Below are positions 8,343 through 17,468 of a DNA stretch of 64,000 nucleotides, piece after piece (positions within the stretch are counted from its first letter, which is position 1; every line of letters starts with the position of its first letter). Both the position numbers and the translations under genes were made by a program. The stretch is from Streptococcus oralis. Its GTDB lineage: Bacteria > Bacillota > Bacilli > Lactobacillales > Streptococcaceae. The notes under the pieces were generated by a model, which had not been told where the DNA came from, searched no databases, and saw nothing but the letters and a program-made list of their open reading frames with translations. Where the stretch lies: assembly GCF_023611505.1 (NCBI RefSeq), contig NZ_CP097843.1, forward strand, positions 62,001 to 126,000. The letters are read 5' to 3'.

Positions 8343-8567
8343 ATGAACAATCGGAACCTTAATCTCAATACACTCTTACCCAAATTAGCTACTATAGTTC
8401 CTTTCTTGGCTATAGCTCTCAATCTTGTACTTCATGTGATTCGTACAGGTTCATTAGTATCCTTTGATTGGCAATGGACTGTAGTTGGTTTACTTGCTTC
8501 GGGCTATTTTGGTATTTTTTGTAAGGATTTGACGAAAAATAATCAAAACTATAAAAGATCAATCTGA
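8343..8567 (+). CDS. small two-helix membrane protein, possible bacteriocin immunity protein
   Basis: 74 residues with two hydrophobic segments (about 15-31 and 45-61) and a basic C-terminus (KDLTKNNQNYKRSI). It begins 3 bases after the second bacteriocin gene. Position, size and topology resemble small hydrophobic immunity proteins of streptococcal bacteriocin loci, but I recognise no specific family. Function is inferred from context only. Confidence 0.55.
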   Translation: MNNRNLNLNTLLPKLATIVPFLAIALNLVLHVIRTGSLVSFDWQWTVVGLLASGYFGIFCKDLTKNNQNYKRSI

Positions 8568-8629
8568 ATGAAAAGGATTTTATGCATGTAAATGGTGGAG
8601 TTTTCCCGCCTTTCTTTTCAGGTAAATAG
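8555..8629 (+). pseudogene. relic or cryptic double-glycine peptide (mature VFPPFFSGK)
   Basis: An open frame reads KINLNEKDFMHVNGG then VFPPFFSGK and a TAG stop. LNEKDFMHVNGG fits the double-glycine leader pattern at every key position: L at -12, D at -8, F at -7, V at -4, GG at -2/-1. Upstream, an in-frame TAA (8552-8554) occurs before any ATG, GTG or TTG. The only ATG is inside the leader (8582) and lacks a good ribosome binding site. It is therefore most likely the 3' end of a third bacteriocin or pheromone gene that lost its start, or a peptide with an unusual start. Confidence 0.45.
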
Positions 8630-8638
8630 GAGTCTATC

Positions 8639-8827
8639 ATGAAAAAATTCTTATTAGGATTTGCTGAGGGGTATTTTGTCGTATCGATCATTATTTATAT
8701 CGCAACGTATTTGATTATGAAAAATCCGATCAATACCTTGTTTTATCCAGAAACCTATCCAATTCTACTTGGTCTGTTTTATCTAGGATACAAGTACAAA
8801 ACAAAAGAAAGTAAAATAGGGAATTGA
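8639..8827 (+). CDS. small membrane protein of the bacteriocin cluster
   Basis: 62 residues with two hydrophobic segments (FLLGFAEGYFVVSIIIYIATYLIM, then YPILLGLFYLGYKY) and a charged C-terminus. An AGGAG site lies 7-8 bases upstream. No family recognised; it may be an immunity protein or an accessory protein. It directly follows the double-glycine relic, so it may be the immunity partner of that lost peptide (inference). Confidence 0.5.
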   Translation: MKKFLLGFAEGYFVVSIIIYIATYLIMKNPINTLFYPETYPILLGLFYLGYKYKTKESKIGN

Positions 8828-8851
8828 TGAACCATCAGATCGGAGTTTGAG

Positions 8852-9061
8852 ATGAAAGTCGTTCAATTACTACAAAAAGCTTGGCCAGAGTTTATTGTAT
8901 TGTTTAGCTCAATGGCTTATCTAATGATTAGAATTGTGGCTGATGTAAACAAAATAAATTTACCTACATGGTTTGAATGTTTTGATATACCTACGATTTC
9001 ATTATTTTTGATGACCTTTATCTTACTTTATAAAAGTAAAGAAAATATCATTTCAGAATAA
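8852..9061 (+). CDS. small membrane protein of the bacteriocin cluster
   Basis: 69 residues with two hydrophobic stretches (FIVLFSSMAYLMIRIVA and ISLFLMTFILLYK). The ribosome binding site is weaker (GGAG, 11 bases upstream). It is similar in size and topology to its two upstream neighbours and is the last gene before the terminator at 9102. Function unknown; possible immunity protein. Confidence 0.48.
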   Translation: MKVVQLLQKAWPEFIVLFSSMAYLMIRIVADVNKINLPTWFECFDIPTISLFLMTFILLYKSKENIISE

Positions 9062-9101
9062 TTTATTTCTGGGCATTCATTTTTTAACGGTTGCTTTAAG
9101 C

Positions 9102-9127
9102 AGGCAGAACTTTCGTTCTGCCTTTTT
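9102..9127 (+). terminator. terminator of the bacteriocin cluster
   Basis: AGGCAGAAC (9102-9110), loop TTTC, GTTCTGCCT (9115-9123), then T's. It separates the peptide genes from the comAB promoter. Confidence 0.82.
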
Positions 9128-9159
9128 ACATTTAAATGATAGTTTATGCTTTTTAAAGT

Positions 9160-9226
9160 GCGTTTTAGGCGTAAAAATAGTTTTTTCAGAAATAATTCCC
9201 TTATTTCTTCCTTGTTTGGTTAAAAT
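9160..9226 (+). promoter_or_regulatory. ComE-type direct repeat and -10 of the comAB promoter
   Basis: Two imperfect 9-base direct repeats, GCGTTTTAG (9160-9168) and TTTTTTCAG (9181-9189), are separated by exactly 12 bases. This is the geometry of ComE-binding sites in front of the pneumococcal early competence genes. A -10-like TAAAAT lies at 9221-9226, about 46 bases before the comA start. The match to the right-hand consensus is moderate; the assignment rests on geometry and on comAB being a known ComE target. Confidence 0.55.
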
Positions 9227-9271
9227 AATCTTACAAAGTTTTTAGAGATTATTAGAAAAAAGGAGATGGAT

Positions 9272-11425
9272 ATGAAATTTGGGAAAAGGCACTATCGTCC
9301 CCAGGTGGATCAGATGGATTGCGGTGTGGCTTCCTTGGCCATGGTCTTTGGCTACTATGGTAGTTATTACTCCTTGGCTCACCTGCGAGAGTTAGCCAAG
9401 ACGACTATGGATGGGACAACTGCTTTGGGTCTTGTCAAGGTGGCAGAAGAAATTGGCTTCGAGACGCGCGCTATCAAAGCGGATATGACGCTCTTTGATC
9501 TGCCTGATTTGACTTTTCCTTTTGTAGCCCATGTGCTCAAGGAAGGGAAATTGCTCCACTATTATGTGGTGATTGGTCAGGACAAGAAGACGATCCACAT
9601 CGCTGATCCAGATCCTAGTGTTAAGCTGACGAAGATTTGCCGTGAGCGATTTGCGCAAGAATGGACAGGGGTCAGTCTCTTTATGGCACCGTCTCCAGAC
9701 TACAAACCTCACAGGGAGAAAAAACAAGGGCTCCTATCCTTCTTGCCAATCTTACTCAAACAGCGTGGCTTAATTACCAATATCGTTCTAGCGACACTCT
9801 TGGTAACCTTGATTAACATTGTGGGTTCTTATTATCTGCAGTCGATCATTGATACCTATGTGCCAGATCAGATGCGTTCGACGCTGGGGATTATTTCTAT
9901 TGGGCTGGTCATCGTCTATATCCTCCAGCAAATCTTGTCCTATGCGCAGGAATATCTTTTACTTGTTCTGGGGCAACGGTTGTCAATTGACGTGATTTTG
10001 TCTTATATCAAGCATGTTTTTCACCTGCCAATGTCCTTTTTCGCGACACGCAGGACAGGGGAAATCGTTTCTCGTTTTACAGATGCTAATAGTATCATTG
10101 ATGCGCTAGCTTCGACCATTCTTTCTATCTTTTTGGATGTGTCAACGATTTTGATTATCTCGCTTGTCTTGTTTTCACAAAATATAACACTCTTTTTCAT
10201 CAGTCTGCTTGCACTTCCCATTTATACAGTGATTATATTTGCCTTTATGAAGCCTTTTGAAAAGATGAATCGGGACACTATGGAAGCCAATGCGGTTCTG
10301 TCTTCTTCTATCATCGAGGACATCAACGGTATTGAGACCATTAAGTCTTTGACTAGTGAAAGTTCACGCTATCAAAAGATTGATAAGGAATTTGTGGCTT
10401 ATCTGAAAAAATCCTTTACCTACAGTCGGGCAGAAAGCCAGCAAAAGGCTCTGAAAAAAGTTGCCCAGCTTCTTCTCAATGTTGCCGTTCTTTGGATGGG
10501 AGCTGTTCTGGTCATGGATGGCAAGATGAGTTTGGGGCAATTGATTACCTATAATACTTTGCTTGTTTACTTTACCAATCCTTTGGAAAATATCATCAAC
10601 CTGCAAACCAAACTTCAAACAGCGCAGGTTGCCAATAATCGCTTAAATGAGGTTTATCTGGTAGCTTCGGAGTTTGAGGAGAAGAAAACAGTAGAAGATT
10701 TGAGCATGATGAAAGGGGATATGGCTTTCAAGCAGGTTCACTACAAGTATGGCTACGGTCGAGATGTTTTGTCGGATATCAATTTGACCATTCCGCAAGG
10801 TTCTAAAGTGGCTTTCGTGGGGATTTCAGGGTCAGGCAAGACCACCTTGGCCAAGATGATGGTTAACTTTTACGACCCTAGTCAGGGAGAGATTAGTCTG
10901 GGTGGTGTCAATCTTAATCAGATTGATAAAAAAGCCTTGCGCCAGCATATCAACTATTTGCCTCAACAGCCCTATGTCTTTAACGGAACGATTTTGGAGA
11001 ATCTTCTCCTTGGAGCCAAGGAGGGGACGACACAGGAGGATATTCTGCGAGCAGTTGAATTGGCAGAGATTCGGGAGGATATCGAGCGGATGCCACTGAA
11101 TTACCAGACAGAATTGACTTCGGATGGCGCAGGTATTTCTGGTGGCCAACGGCAGCGAATCGCTCTGGCGCGAGCTCTTTTAACGGATGCACCTGTTTTG
11201 ATATTGGACGAAGCGACCAGCAGTCTGGATATCTTGACAGAGAAGCGGATTGTGGATAATCTTATGGCTTTAGACAAGACCTTGATTTTCATTGCCCACC
11301 GCTTGACCATTGCTGAGCGGACAGAGAAAGTTGTTGTCTTGGATCAGGGCAAGATTGTCGAAGAGGGAAATCATGTGGACTTACTGGCTCGAGGTGGATT
11401 TTACGCCCATTTGGTCAATAGCTAG
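9272..11425 (+). CDS. comA: competence peptide ABC exporter with C39 peptidase, ComA
   Basis: 717-residue transporter that cleaves the double-glycine leader of the competence pheromone and exports the mature peptide; it can also process related bacteriocins. Domains in order: C39 peptidase at residues 1-150 (catalytic C17 in MDCGVASLAMVFGYYG, His in HYYVVIG, Asp in IADPDP); six-helix membrane domain at about 165-450; ATPase with Walker A GISGSGKTT, signature SGGQRQRIALARALL, Walker B LILDEATSSLD and the switch His in IAHRLT. The first in-frame ATG (9266) abuts the AAAAAGGAG site, so the second (9272) is chosen, which gives the known ComA length. comB follows after 12 bases. Confidence 0.96.
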   Translation: MKFGKRHYRPQVDQMDCGVASLAMVFGYYGSYYSLAHLRELAKTTMDGTTALGLVKVAEEIGFETRAIKADMTLFDLPDLTFPFVAHVLKEGKLLHYYVVIGQDKKTIHIADPDPSVKLTKICRERFAQEWTGVSLFMAPSPDYKPHREKKQGLLSFLPILLKQRGLITNIVLATLLVTLINIVGSYYLQSIIDTYVPDQMRSTLGIISIGLVIVYILQQILSYAQEYLLLVLGQRLSIDVILSYIKHVFHLPMSFFATRRTGEIVSRFTDANSIIDALASTILSIFLDVSTILIISLVLFSQNITLFFISLLALPIYTVIIFAFMKPFEKMNRDTMEANAVLSSSIIEDINGIETIKSLTSESSRYQKIDKEFVAYLKKSFTYSRAESQQKALKKVAQLLLNVAVLWMGAVLVMDGKMSLGQLITYNTLLVYFTNPLENIINLQTKLQTAQVANNRLNEVYLVASEFEEKKTVEDLSMMKGDMAFKQVHYKYGYGRDVLSDINLTIPQGSKVAFVGISGSGKTTLAKMMVNFYDPSQGEISLGGVNLNQIDKKALRQHINYLPQQPYVFNGTILENLLLGAKEGTTQEDILRAVELAEIREDIERMPLNYQTELTSDGAGISGGQRQRIALARALLTDAPVLILDEATSSLDILTEKRIVDNLMALDKTLIFIAHRLTIAERTEKVVVLDQGKIVEEGNHVDLLARGGFYAHLVNS

Positions 11426-11437
11426 AAAGAGGAGAAG

Positions 11438-12787
11438 ATGCAACCAGAATTTTTAGAAAGTGCGGAGTTTTACCATCGTCGTTACCATAATTTTTCCAGT
11501 CGAGTGATTTTACCTATGTCACTTCTGCTCGTGTTTTTACTTGGATTTGCAGTTTTTGCAGAGAAGGAGATTAGTTTGTCTACCAGAGCGACTGTCGAAC
11601 CTAGTCGGATCATTGCCAACATCCAGTCAACTAGCAATCAACGGATTGTGGCCAACTATCTGGAAGAAAACAAGTTGGTCAAGCAAGGCGAACTACTCGT
11701 TGAGTACCAGCAAGGGGCGGAGGCTGTCCAGGTCGAAGCATATGCCAGTCAATTGGAGATGTTAAAGGATCAAAAAAAGCAGTTGGGTTATTTGCAATCC
11801 AGTTTGAAAGAGGGGAGTGATCAATTTCCAGAGGCGGATAAGTTTGGATATCAGGAGATGTTTCGAGACTATCTCAGCCAAGCTAGTAGTCTGAGGAGCA
11901 ATGTTTCACAGCAAAATGAGACCATCGCGTCCCAGAATGCAGCGGCTAGTCAAACCCAAGCTGAAATCGGGAACCTCATCAGTCAAACAGAGGCTAAAAT
12001 TCGCGATTACCAGACAGCTAAGTCGGCTATTGAAACAGGTGCTTCCTTGACCAGTCAGAATCTAGCCTACTCTCTCTACCAGTCCTACAAGTCTCAGAGG
12101 GAGGAAAATCCGCAAGCTAAGGCTCAGGCTGTTGCACAGGTTGAAGCACAGCTTTCTCAGTTAGAATCTAGTCTTGCTACTTATCGTGTTCAGTATGCAG
12201 GTTCGGGAACCCAGCAAGCCTATGCAACGGGACTGGATAGTCAACTGGAATCGCTCAAGTCCCAGCACCTAGTCAAAGTCGGTCAGGAATTAACTCTTTT
12301 GGATCAGAAAATTTTAGAAGCAGAGTCGGGTAAGAAAGTCCAAGGAGGTCTCCTAGAGAAGGGGAAGATTACAGCAAGCGAGGATGGGGTGCTTCACCTT
12401 AATCCTGAGACCAGTGAATCTACGATGGCTGCAGAAGGAACCCTGCTAGCCCAACTCTATCCATCTTTGGAAAAAGAAGGAAAAACCAAACTCACAGCCT
12501 ATCTCAGTTCAAAAGATGTTGCTAGAGTTAAGATTGGAGACTCTGTCCGTTATACTACGACTAATGATGCGAAGAATCAAATTTTCCTGGATTCCACTAT
12601 TACAAGTATTGATGCGACAGCTACAAAGACTGAAAAAGGAAATTTCTTTAAAATTGAGGCGGAAACCCATCTGCCCCCTGAGCAGGCTGCAAAACTTCGC
12701 TATGGCTTAGAAGGCCGCCTGCAGATGATCACAGGAAAGAAAAGTTATCTCCGTTATTTTTGGGATCAATTTTTGAATAAAGGCTAA
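11438..12787 (+). CDS. comB: competence exporter accessory protein ComB
   Basis: 449-residue membrane-fusion-type partner of ComA. It has an N-terminal cytoplasmic stretch, one transmembrane helix (about residues 22-42, [19 protein letters not shown]), then an extracellular region with long Gln/Ser/Ala-rich coiled coil (about 80-290) flanked by lipoyl-like halves ([22 protein letters not shown] and [11 protein letters not shown]). It completes the ComAB secretion unit. It shares the ComE-controlled transcript with comA and ends before a terminator at 12819. Confidence 0.95.
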   Translation: MQPEFLESAEFYHRRYHNFSSRVILPMSLLLVFLLGFAVFAEKEISLSTRATVEPSRIIANIQSTSNQRIVANYLEENKLVKQGELLVEYQQGAEAVQVEAYASQLEMLKDQKKQLGYLQSSLKEGSDQFPEADKFGYQEMFRDYLSQASSLRSNVSQQNETIASQNAAASQTQAEIGNLISQTEAKIRDYQTAKSAIETGASLTSQNLAYSLYQSYKSQREENPQAKAQAVAQVEAQLSQLESSLATYRVQYAGSGTQQAYATGLDSQLESLKSQHLVKVGQELTLLDQKILEAESGKKVQGGLLEKGKITASEDGVLHLNPETSESTMAAEGTLLAQLYPSLEKEGKTKLTAYLSSKDVARVKIGDSVRYTTTNDAKNQIFLDSTITSIDATATKTEKGNFFKIEAETHLPPEQAAKLRYGLEGRLQMITGKKSYLRYFWDQFLNKG

Positions 12788-12818
12788 TATTCGTGTTTTT
12801 CAGAGGATAAATGATTTT

Positions 12819-12853
12819 AAAACTGTAAGAGGAGCTTATCTTGCAGTTTTTCT
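12819..12853 (+). terminator. terminator after comAB
   Basis: AAAACTGTAAGA (12819-12830) pairs with TCTTGCAGTTTT (12839-12850) through one T-G pair, then T's. Confidence 0.75.
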
Positions 12854-12895
12854 TTACGCTTAAAATAGGAAAAACGTTATTTATTCGTAAAAACC

Positions 12896-12924
12896 TTGAA
12901 TTTTTCATGCTTTTATGTTAGAAT
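12896..12924 (+). promoter_or_regulatory. promoter of the pur operon (purC)
   Basis: TTGAAT (12896-12901), a 17-base spacer and TAGAAT (12919-12924), about 32 bases before purC. Just upstream, TTTATTCGTAAAA (minus-strand reading TTTTACGAATAAA) keeps the ACGAA heart of the streptococcal/lactococcal PurBox (AWWWCCGAACWWT). A PurR site is plausible but weak here. Confidence 0.55.
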
Positions 12925-12956
12925 GTGCTCAAGTAAAACGAAAGGCGAACTTTAAA

Positions 12957-13664
12957 ATGTCAAAACAACTGATCTATTCGGGAAAAGCCAAGGATATCTA
13001 TACAACTGAGGATGAAAATCTCATTATTTCAACTTACAAGGACCAGGCAACTGCCTTCAACGGTGTCAAGAAGGAGCAGATTGCGGGCAAGGGAGTGTTA
13101 AATAATCAGATTTCATCTTTTATTTTTGAGAAATTAAATGCGGCTGGTGTAGCGACTCACTTTGTGGAGAAAATTTCGGACACGGAACAGCTCAATAAAA
13201 AGGTTGAGATTATTCCTTTGGAAGTTGTGCTCCGCAACTACACAGCTGGTTCCTTTTCAAAACGTTTTGGCGTAGAAGAAGGTATCGCATTTGAGACTCC
13301 GATTGTCGAATTTTACTATAAAAATGATGATTTGGATGATCCCTTTATCAATGACGAGCATGTGAAATTCCTTAAAATTGCGGATGACCAGCAGATTGCC
13401 TACTTGAAGGAAGAAACCCGTCGTATCAATAAACTTTTGAAAGCTTGGTTTGCTGAGATTGGTCTTAAATTGATTGACTTTAAGCTAGAGTTCGGTTTTG
13501 ACAAGGATGGCAAGATTATCTTGGCAGACGAATTTTCACCAGATAACTGCCGTTTGTGGGATGCAGATGGCAATCACATGGACAAGGATGTTTTCCGTAG
13601 AGGTCTCGGAGAATTAACAGACGTTTACGAGATTGTCTGGGAGAAATTGCAGGGTTTGAAATAA
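12957..13664 (+). CDS. purC: SAICAR synthetase
   Basis: 235-residue PurC, which joins aspartate to CAIR with ATP to make SAICAR in purine synthesis. Family motifs are [50 protein letters not shown] and [14 protein letters not shown]. The frame is open 14 codons further upstream, but that ATG overlaps the promoter. ATG 12957 has AAAGGCG upstream and gives the usual length, so it is the start. First gene of the pur cluster, followed by purL. Confidence 0.95.
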   Translation: MSKQLIYSGKAKDIYTTEDENLIISTYKDQATAFNGVKKEQIAGKGVLNNQISSFIFEKLNAAGVATHFVEKISDTEQLNKKVEIIPLEVVLRNYTAGSFSKRFGVEEGIAFETPIVEFYYKNDDLDDPFINDEHVKFLKIADDQQIAYLKEETRRINKLLKAWFAEIGLKLIDFKLEFGFDKDGKIILADEFSPDNCRLWDADGNHMDKDVFRRGLGELTDVYEIVWEKLQGLK

Positions 13665-13730
13665 TCTGTTTGCAATACTCTCAAGGTCGTTGGGAACATT
13701 GCAAGAGCTGAAATAAAGGAATAAGAATTG

Positions 13731-16700
13731 ATGGATAAACGTATTTTTGTTGAAAAAAAGGCCGATTTTCAGGTTAAGTCAGAGAGTTTGGTAAGAGAAC
13801 TCCAGCACAACTTGGGGCTTTCAACCTTAAAAAGTATTCGCATTGTGCAAGTTTATGATGTTTTTGATTTGGCAGAGGACTTGTTTGCACCTACAGAGAA
13901 GCACATCTTCTCTGAGCAGGTGACGGATCATGTCTTGGATGAAGCGGCTGTGCAAGCAGATCTTGCTAACTATGCTTTCTTTGCCATTGAAAGCCTGCCT
14001 GGTCAGTTTGACCAGCGTGCAGCTTCTTCACAGGAAGCTTTGCTTTTGCTGGGAAGTTCGAGTGATGTTATGGTCAATACAGCCCAACTTTACTTGGTTA
14101 ATAAAGATATTGATGCTGCTGAGTTAGAAGCGGTCAAGAACTACCTGCTCAATCCAGTGGATTCTCGTTTTAAGGACATCACGACAGGGATTGCCAAACA
14201 GGAATTTTCAGAGTCAGACAAGACCATTCCAAAATTGACTTTCTTTGAAAGCTATACAGCAGAAGACTTTGCCCGCTACAAGGCCGAGCAGGGGATGGCC
14301 ATGGAAGTGGATGATTTGCTCTTTATCCAAGACTACTTCAAGTCAATCGGGCGCGTGCCAACAGAAACAGAGCTCAAGGTCTTGGACACTTACTGGTCTG
14401 ACCACTGCCGTCACACGACTTTTGAGACAGAGTTGAAACAGATTGATTTCTCAGCATCTAAGTTCCAAAAACAATTACAGGCAACCTATGATAAGTATAT
14501 TGCCATGCGTGAGGAGTTGGGGCGTTCTGAAAAACCGCAAACCTTGATGGATATGGCGACTATTTTTGGTCGTTATGAGCGTGCTAATGGTCGTTTGGAC
14601 GATATGGAGGTGTCTGACGAAATCAATGCCTGCTCGGTTGAAATCGAAGTGGACGTTGATGGTTTCAAGGAACCTTGGCTCCTCATGTTCAAAAACGAAA
14701 CCCACAACCACCCAACGGAAATTGAACCATTTGGTGGGGCTGCTACTTGTATCGGTGGCGCCATTCGTGACCCATTGTCAGGCCGTTCTTATGTTTACCA
14801 AGCCATGCGTATCTCAGGCGCGGGTGACATTACAACGCCGATTTCAGAAACGCGCGCTGGGAAATTGCCACAACAAGTCATTTCGAAGACAGCGGCTCAT
14901 GGTTATTCTTCATATGGTAACCAAATTGGTCTTGCAACGACTTACGTTCGTGAATACTTCCACCCAGGCTTTGTAGCTAAACGTATGGAGCTAGGTGCCG
15001 TTGTTGGTGCTGCTCCTAAGGAAAATGTAGTCCGTGAAAAACCGGAAGCGGGGGATGTGATTATCCTTCTTGGTGGTAAAACAGGTCGTGATGGTGTCGG
15101 TGGTGCGACAGGTTCTTCTAAGGTTCAAACAGTTGAGTCTGTAGAGACTGCTGGTGCTGAGGTTCAAAAGGGGAATGCCATCGAAGAACGCAAGATTCAG
15201 CGCCTCTTCCGTAATGGTGAGGTTACCCGCCTCATCAAGAAATCCAACGACTTTGGTGCGGGTGGTGTCTGTGTGGCCATCGGTGAATTGGCAGACGGTC
15301 TTGAAATCGACCTCAACAAAGTGCCTCTTAAATACCAAGGCTTGAATGGTACAGAAATTGCCATCTCTGAATCACAAGAACGGATGGCAGTCGTGGTTCG
15401 TCCTGAGGATGTAGATGCCTTCGTTGCAGAATGTAATAAAGAAAATATTGACGCGGTTGTGGTTGCGACAGTGACTGAAAAACCAAATCTAGTCATGCAC
15501 TGGAATGGTGAAACGATTGTTGACTTGGAACGCCGTTTCCTTGATACCAATGGTGTGCGTGTCGTTGTCGATGCCAAGGTTGTGGACAAGGATGTCAAAC
15601 TCCCAGAAGAACGCAAGACAAGTGCTGAAGCCCTTGAAGCGGATACTCTTGCGGTTCTATCTGACATCAACCATGCGAGTCAAAAAGGCTTGCAGACCAT
15701 CTTTGACTGCTCGGTCGGTCGTTCTACGGTCAATCACCCACTTGGCGGTCGTTACCAATTGACACCGACTGAGGCTTCTGTGCAGAAATTGCCAGTTCAA
15801 CATGGTGTAACTCACACTGCGTCAGTCATGGCTCAAGGCTTTAACCCTTATGTAGCAGAATGGTCTCCATACCACGGTGCTGCCTATGCAGTAATCGAAG
15901 CAACTGCTCGTTTGGTGGCTGCTGGTGCCAACTGGTCTAAGGCTCGCTTCTCTTATCAAGAGTATTTTGAGCGCATGGACAAACAAGCAGAGCGTTTTGG
16001 TCAGCCAGTAGCAGCTCTTCTAGGCTCTATCGAAGCACAAATCCAGCTTGGTTTGCCATCTATCGGTGGTAAGGACTCTATGTCTGGTACCTTTGAAGAA
16101 TTGACAGTGCCACCAACCTTGGTAGCCTTTGGGGTGACAACAGCAGATAGCCGTAAGGTCCTTTCTCCAGAATTTAAGGATGCTGGTGAAAATATCTACT
16201 ACATCCCAGGTCAAGCTCTTTCTGCGGAGATTGATTTTGACTTGATTAAGTCTAATTTTGCTCAGTTTGAAGACATCCAAGCTGATCACAAAGTGACATC
16301 TGCATCAGCTGTTAAATACGGTGGTGTCCTTGAAAGCTTGGCTCTTGCTACTTTTGGAAATCATATCGGTGCAGAGGTGCTTTTGCCTAAACTTGAAATG
16401 GCTTTGACAGCTCAGTTAGGCGGATTTGTCTTCACGTCTCCTGAAGAAATCGTTGGAGTGGAGAAAATCGGTCAAACGAAAGCAGATTTTACACTCCTTG
16501 TCAACGGTGTGAAGCTAGATGGACACAAGCTTGACAGTGCCTTCCAAGGGACATTGGAAGAGGTTTACCCAACAGAATTTGCCCAAGCGAAAGAACTGGA
16601 AGAAGTACCTGCTGTGGCATCAGATGCTGTGATTAAAGCCAAAGAAACAGTTGAAACACCTGTGGTTTACATCCCAGTATTCCCAGGAACCAACTCAGAA

Positions 16701-17456
16701 TATGACTCAGCCAAGGCTTTTGAAAAAGAAGGTGCAGAGGTTAACTTGGTGCCATTCGTGACACTCAATGAAGAAGCTATTGCCAAGTCAGTTGAAACCA
16801 TGGTTGACAACATCGACAAGGCTAACATTCTCTTCTTTGCAGGTGGTTTCTCAGCTGCGGATGAGCCGGATGGATCAGCTAAGTTTATTGTCAATATCCT
16901 GCTCAATGAAAAAGTGCGTGTAGCGATTGATAGCTTTATCGCTCGTGGTGGCTTGATTATTGGTATCTGTAATGGATTCCAAGCTCTTGTCAAATCAGGT
17001 CTTCTTCCATACGGTAACTTCGAGGATGCAAGCAGCACTAGTCCAACCCTCTTCTACAATGATGCCAACCAGCACGTGGCCAAGATGGTGGAAACTCGGA
17101 TTGCCAATACCAACTCACCATGGTTGGCTGGAGTGCAAGTGGGCGATATCCACGCCATTCCAGTATCGCACGGTGAAGGAAAGTTTGTTGTGACGGCTGA
17201 GGAATTTGCAGAGCTCCGTGATAATGGTCAAATTTTCAGTCAATACGTAGACTTTGATGGCAAGCCAAGCATGGATTCTAAGTACAATCCAAATGGTTCT
17301 GTAAATGCCATCGAAGGAATTACCAGCAAGAATGGTCAAATCATCGGTAAAATGGGACACTCAGAACGTTATGAAGATGGTCTTTTCCAAAATATTCCAG
17401 GAAATAAGGACCAGCACCTGTTCGCGTCGGCTGTGCGTTATTTCACAGGGAAATAA
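13731..17456 (+). CDS. purL: phosphoribosylformylglycinamidine synthase (single-chain, glutamine-dependent)
   Basis: 1241-residue large PurL that combines synthetase and glutaminase in one chain, as in Gram-negatives; many Gram-positives instead use separate PurS, PurQ and PurL. The linker domain (TYWSDHCRHTTF) is at about residue 222, and the metal/ATP site stretches KNETHNHPTEIEPFGGAATCIGG and VGGATGSSK follow. The C-terminal class I glutaminase starts near residue 985 (FPGTNSEYDSAKAF), with nucleophile Cys in GICNGFQAL and His/Glu in SHGEGKFV. A TTG one codon upstream is in frame, but ATG 13731, with AAAGGA before it, is preferred. purF follows 12 bases later. Confidence 0.95.
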   Translation: MDKRIFVEKKADFQVKSESLVRELQHNLGLSTLKSIRIVQVYDVFDLAEDLFAPTEKHIFSEQVTDHVLDEAAVQADLANYAFFAIESLPGQFDQRAASSQEALLLLGSSSDVMVNTAQLYLVNKDIDAAELEAVKNYLLNPVDSRFKDITTGIAKQEFSESDKTIPKLTFFESYTAEDFARYKAEQGMAMEVDDLLFIQDYFKSIGRVPTETELKVLDTYWSDHCRHTTFETELKQIDFSASKFQKQLQATYDKYIAMREELGRSEKPQTLMDMATIFGRYERANGRLDDMEVSDEINACSVEIEVDVDGFKEPWLLMFKNETHNHPTEIEPFGGAATCIGGAIRDPLSGRSYVYQAMRISGAGDITTPISETRAGKLPQQVISKTAAHGYSSYGNQIGLATTYVREYFHPGFVAKRMELGAVVGAAPKENVVREKPEAGDVIILLGGKTGRDGVGGATGSSKVQTVESVETAGAEVQKGNAIEERKIQRLFRNGEVTRLIKKSNDFGAGGVCVAIGELADGLEIDLNKVPLKYQGLNGTEIAISESQERMAVVVRPEDVDAFVAECNKENIDAVVVATVTEKPNLVMHWNGETIVDLERRFLDTNGVRVVVDAKVVDKDVKLPEERKTSAEALEADTLAVLSDINHASQKGLQTIFDCSVGRSTVNHPLGGRYQLTPTEASVQKLPVQHGVTHTASVMAQGFNPYVAEWSPYHGAAYAVIEATARLVAAGANWSKARFSYQEYFERMDKQAERFGQPVAALLGSIEAQIQLGLPSIGGKDSMSGTFEELTVPPTLVAFGVTTADSRKVLSPEFKDAGENIYYIPGQALSAEIDFDLIKSNFAQFEDIQADHKVTSASAVKYGGVLESLALATFGNHIGAEVLLPKLEMALTAQLGGFVFTSPEEIVGVEKIGQTKADFTLLVNGVKLDGHKLDSAFQGTLEEVYPTEFAQAKELEEVPAVASDAVIKAKETVETPVVYIPVFPGTNSEYDSAKAFEKEGAEVNLVPFVTLNEEAIAKSVETMVDNIDKANILFFAGGFSAADEPDGSAKFIVNILLNEKVRVAIDSFIARGGLIIGICNGFQALVKSGLLPYGNFEDASSTSPTLFYNDANQHVAKMVETRIANTNSPWLAGVQVGDIHAIPVSHGEGKFVVTAEEFAELRDNGQIFSQYVDFDGKPSMDSKYNPNGSVNAIEGITSKNGQIIGKMGHSERYEDGLFQNIPGNKDQHLFASAVRYFTGK

Positions 17457-17468
17457 AAGGTATAAAAA

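Noticed and set aside
12877..12890. PurBox before purC as a firm PurR site
   Set aside because: Only about 9 of 13 positions fit, in reverse orientation; mentioned under the promoter but not claimed, unlike the better purD site.
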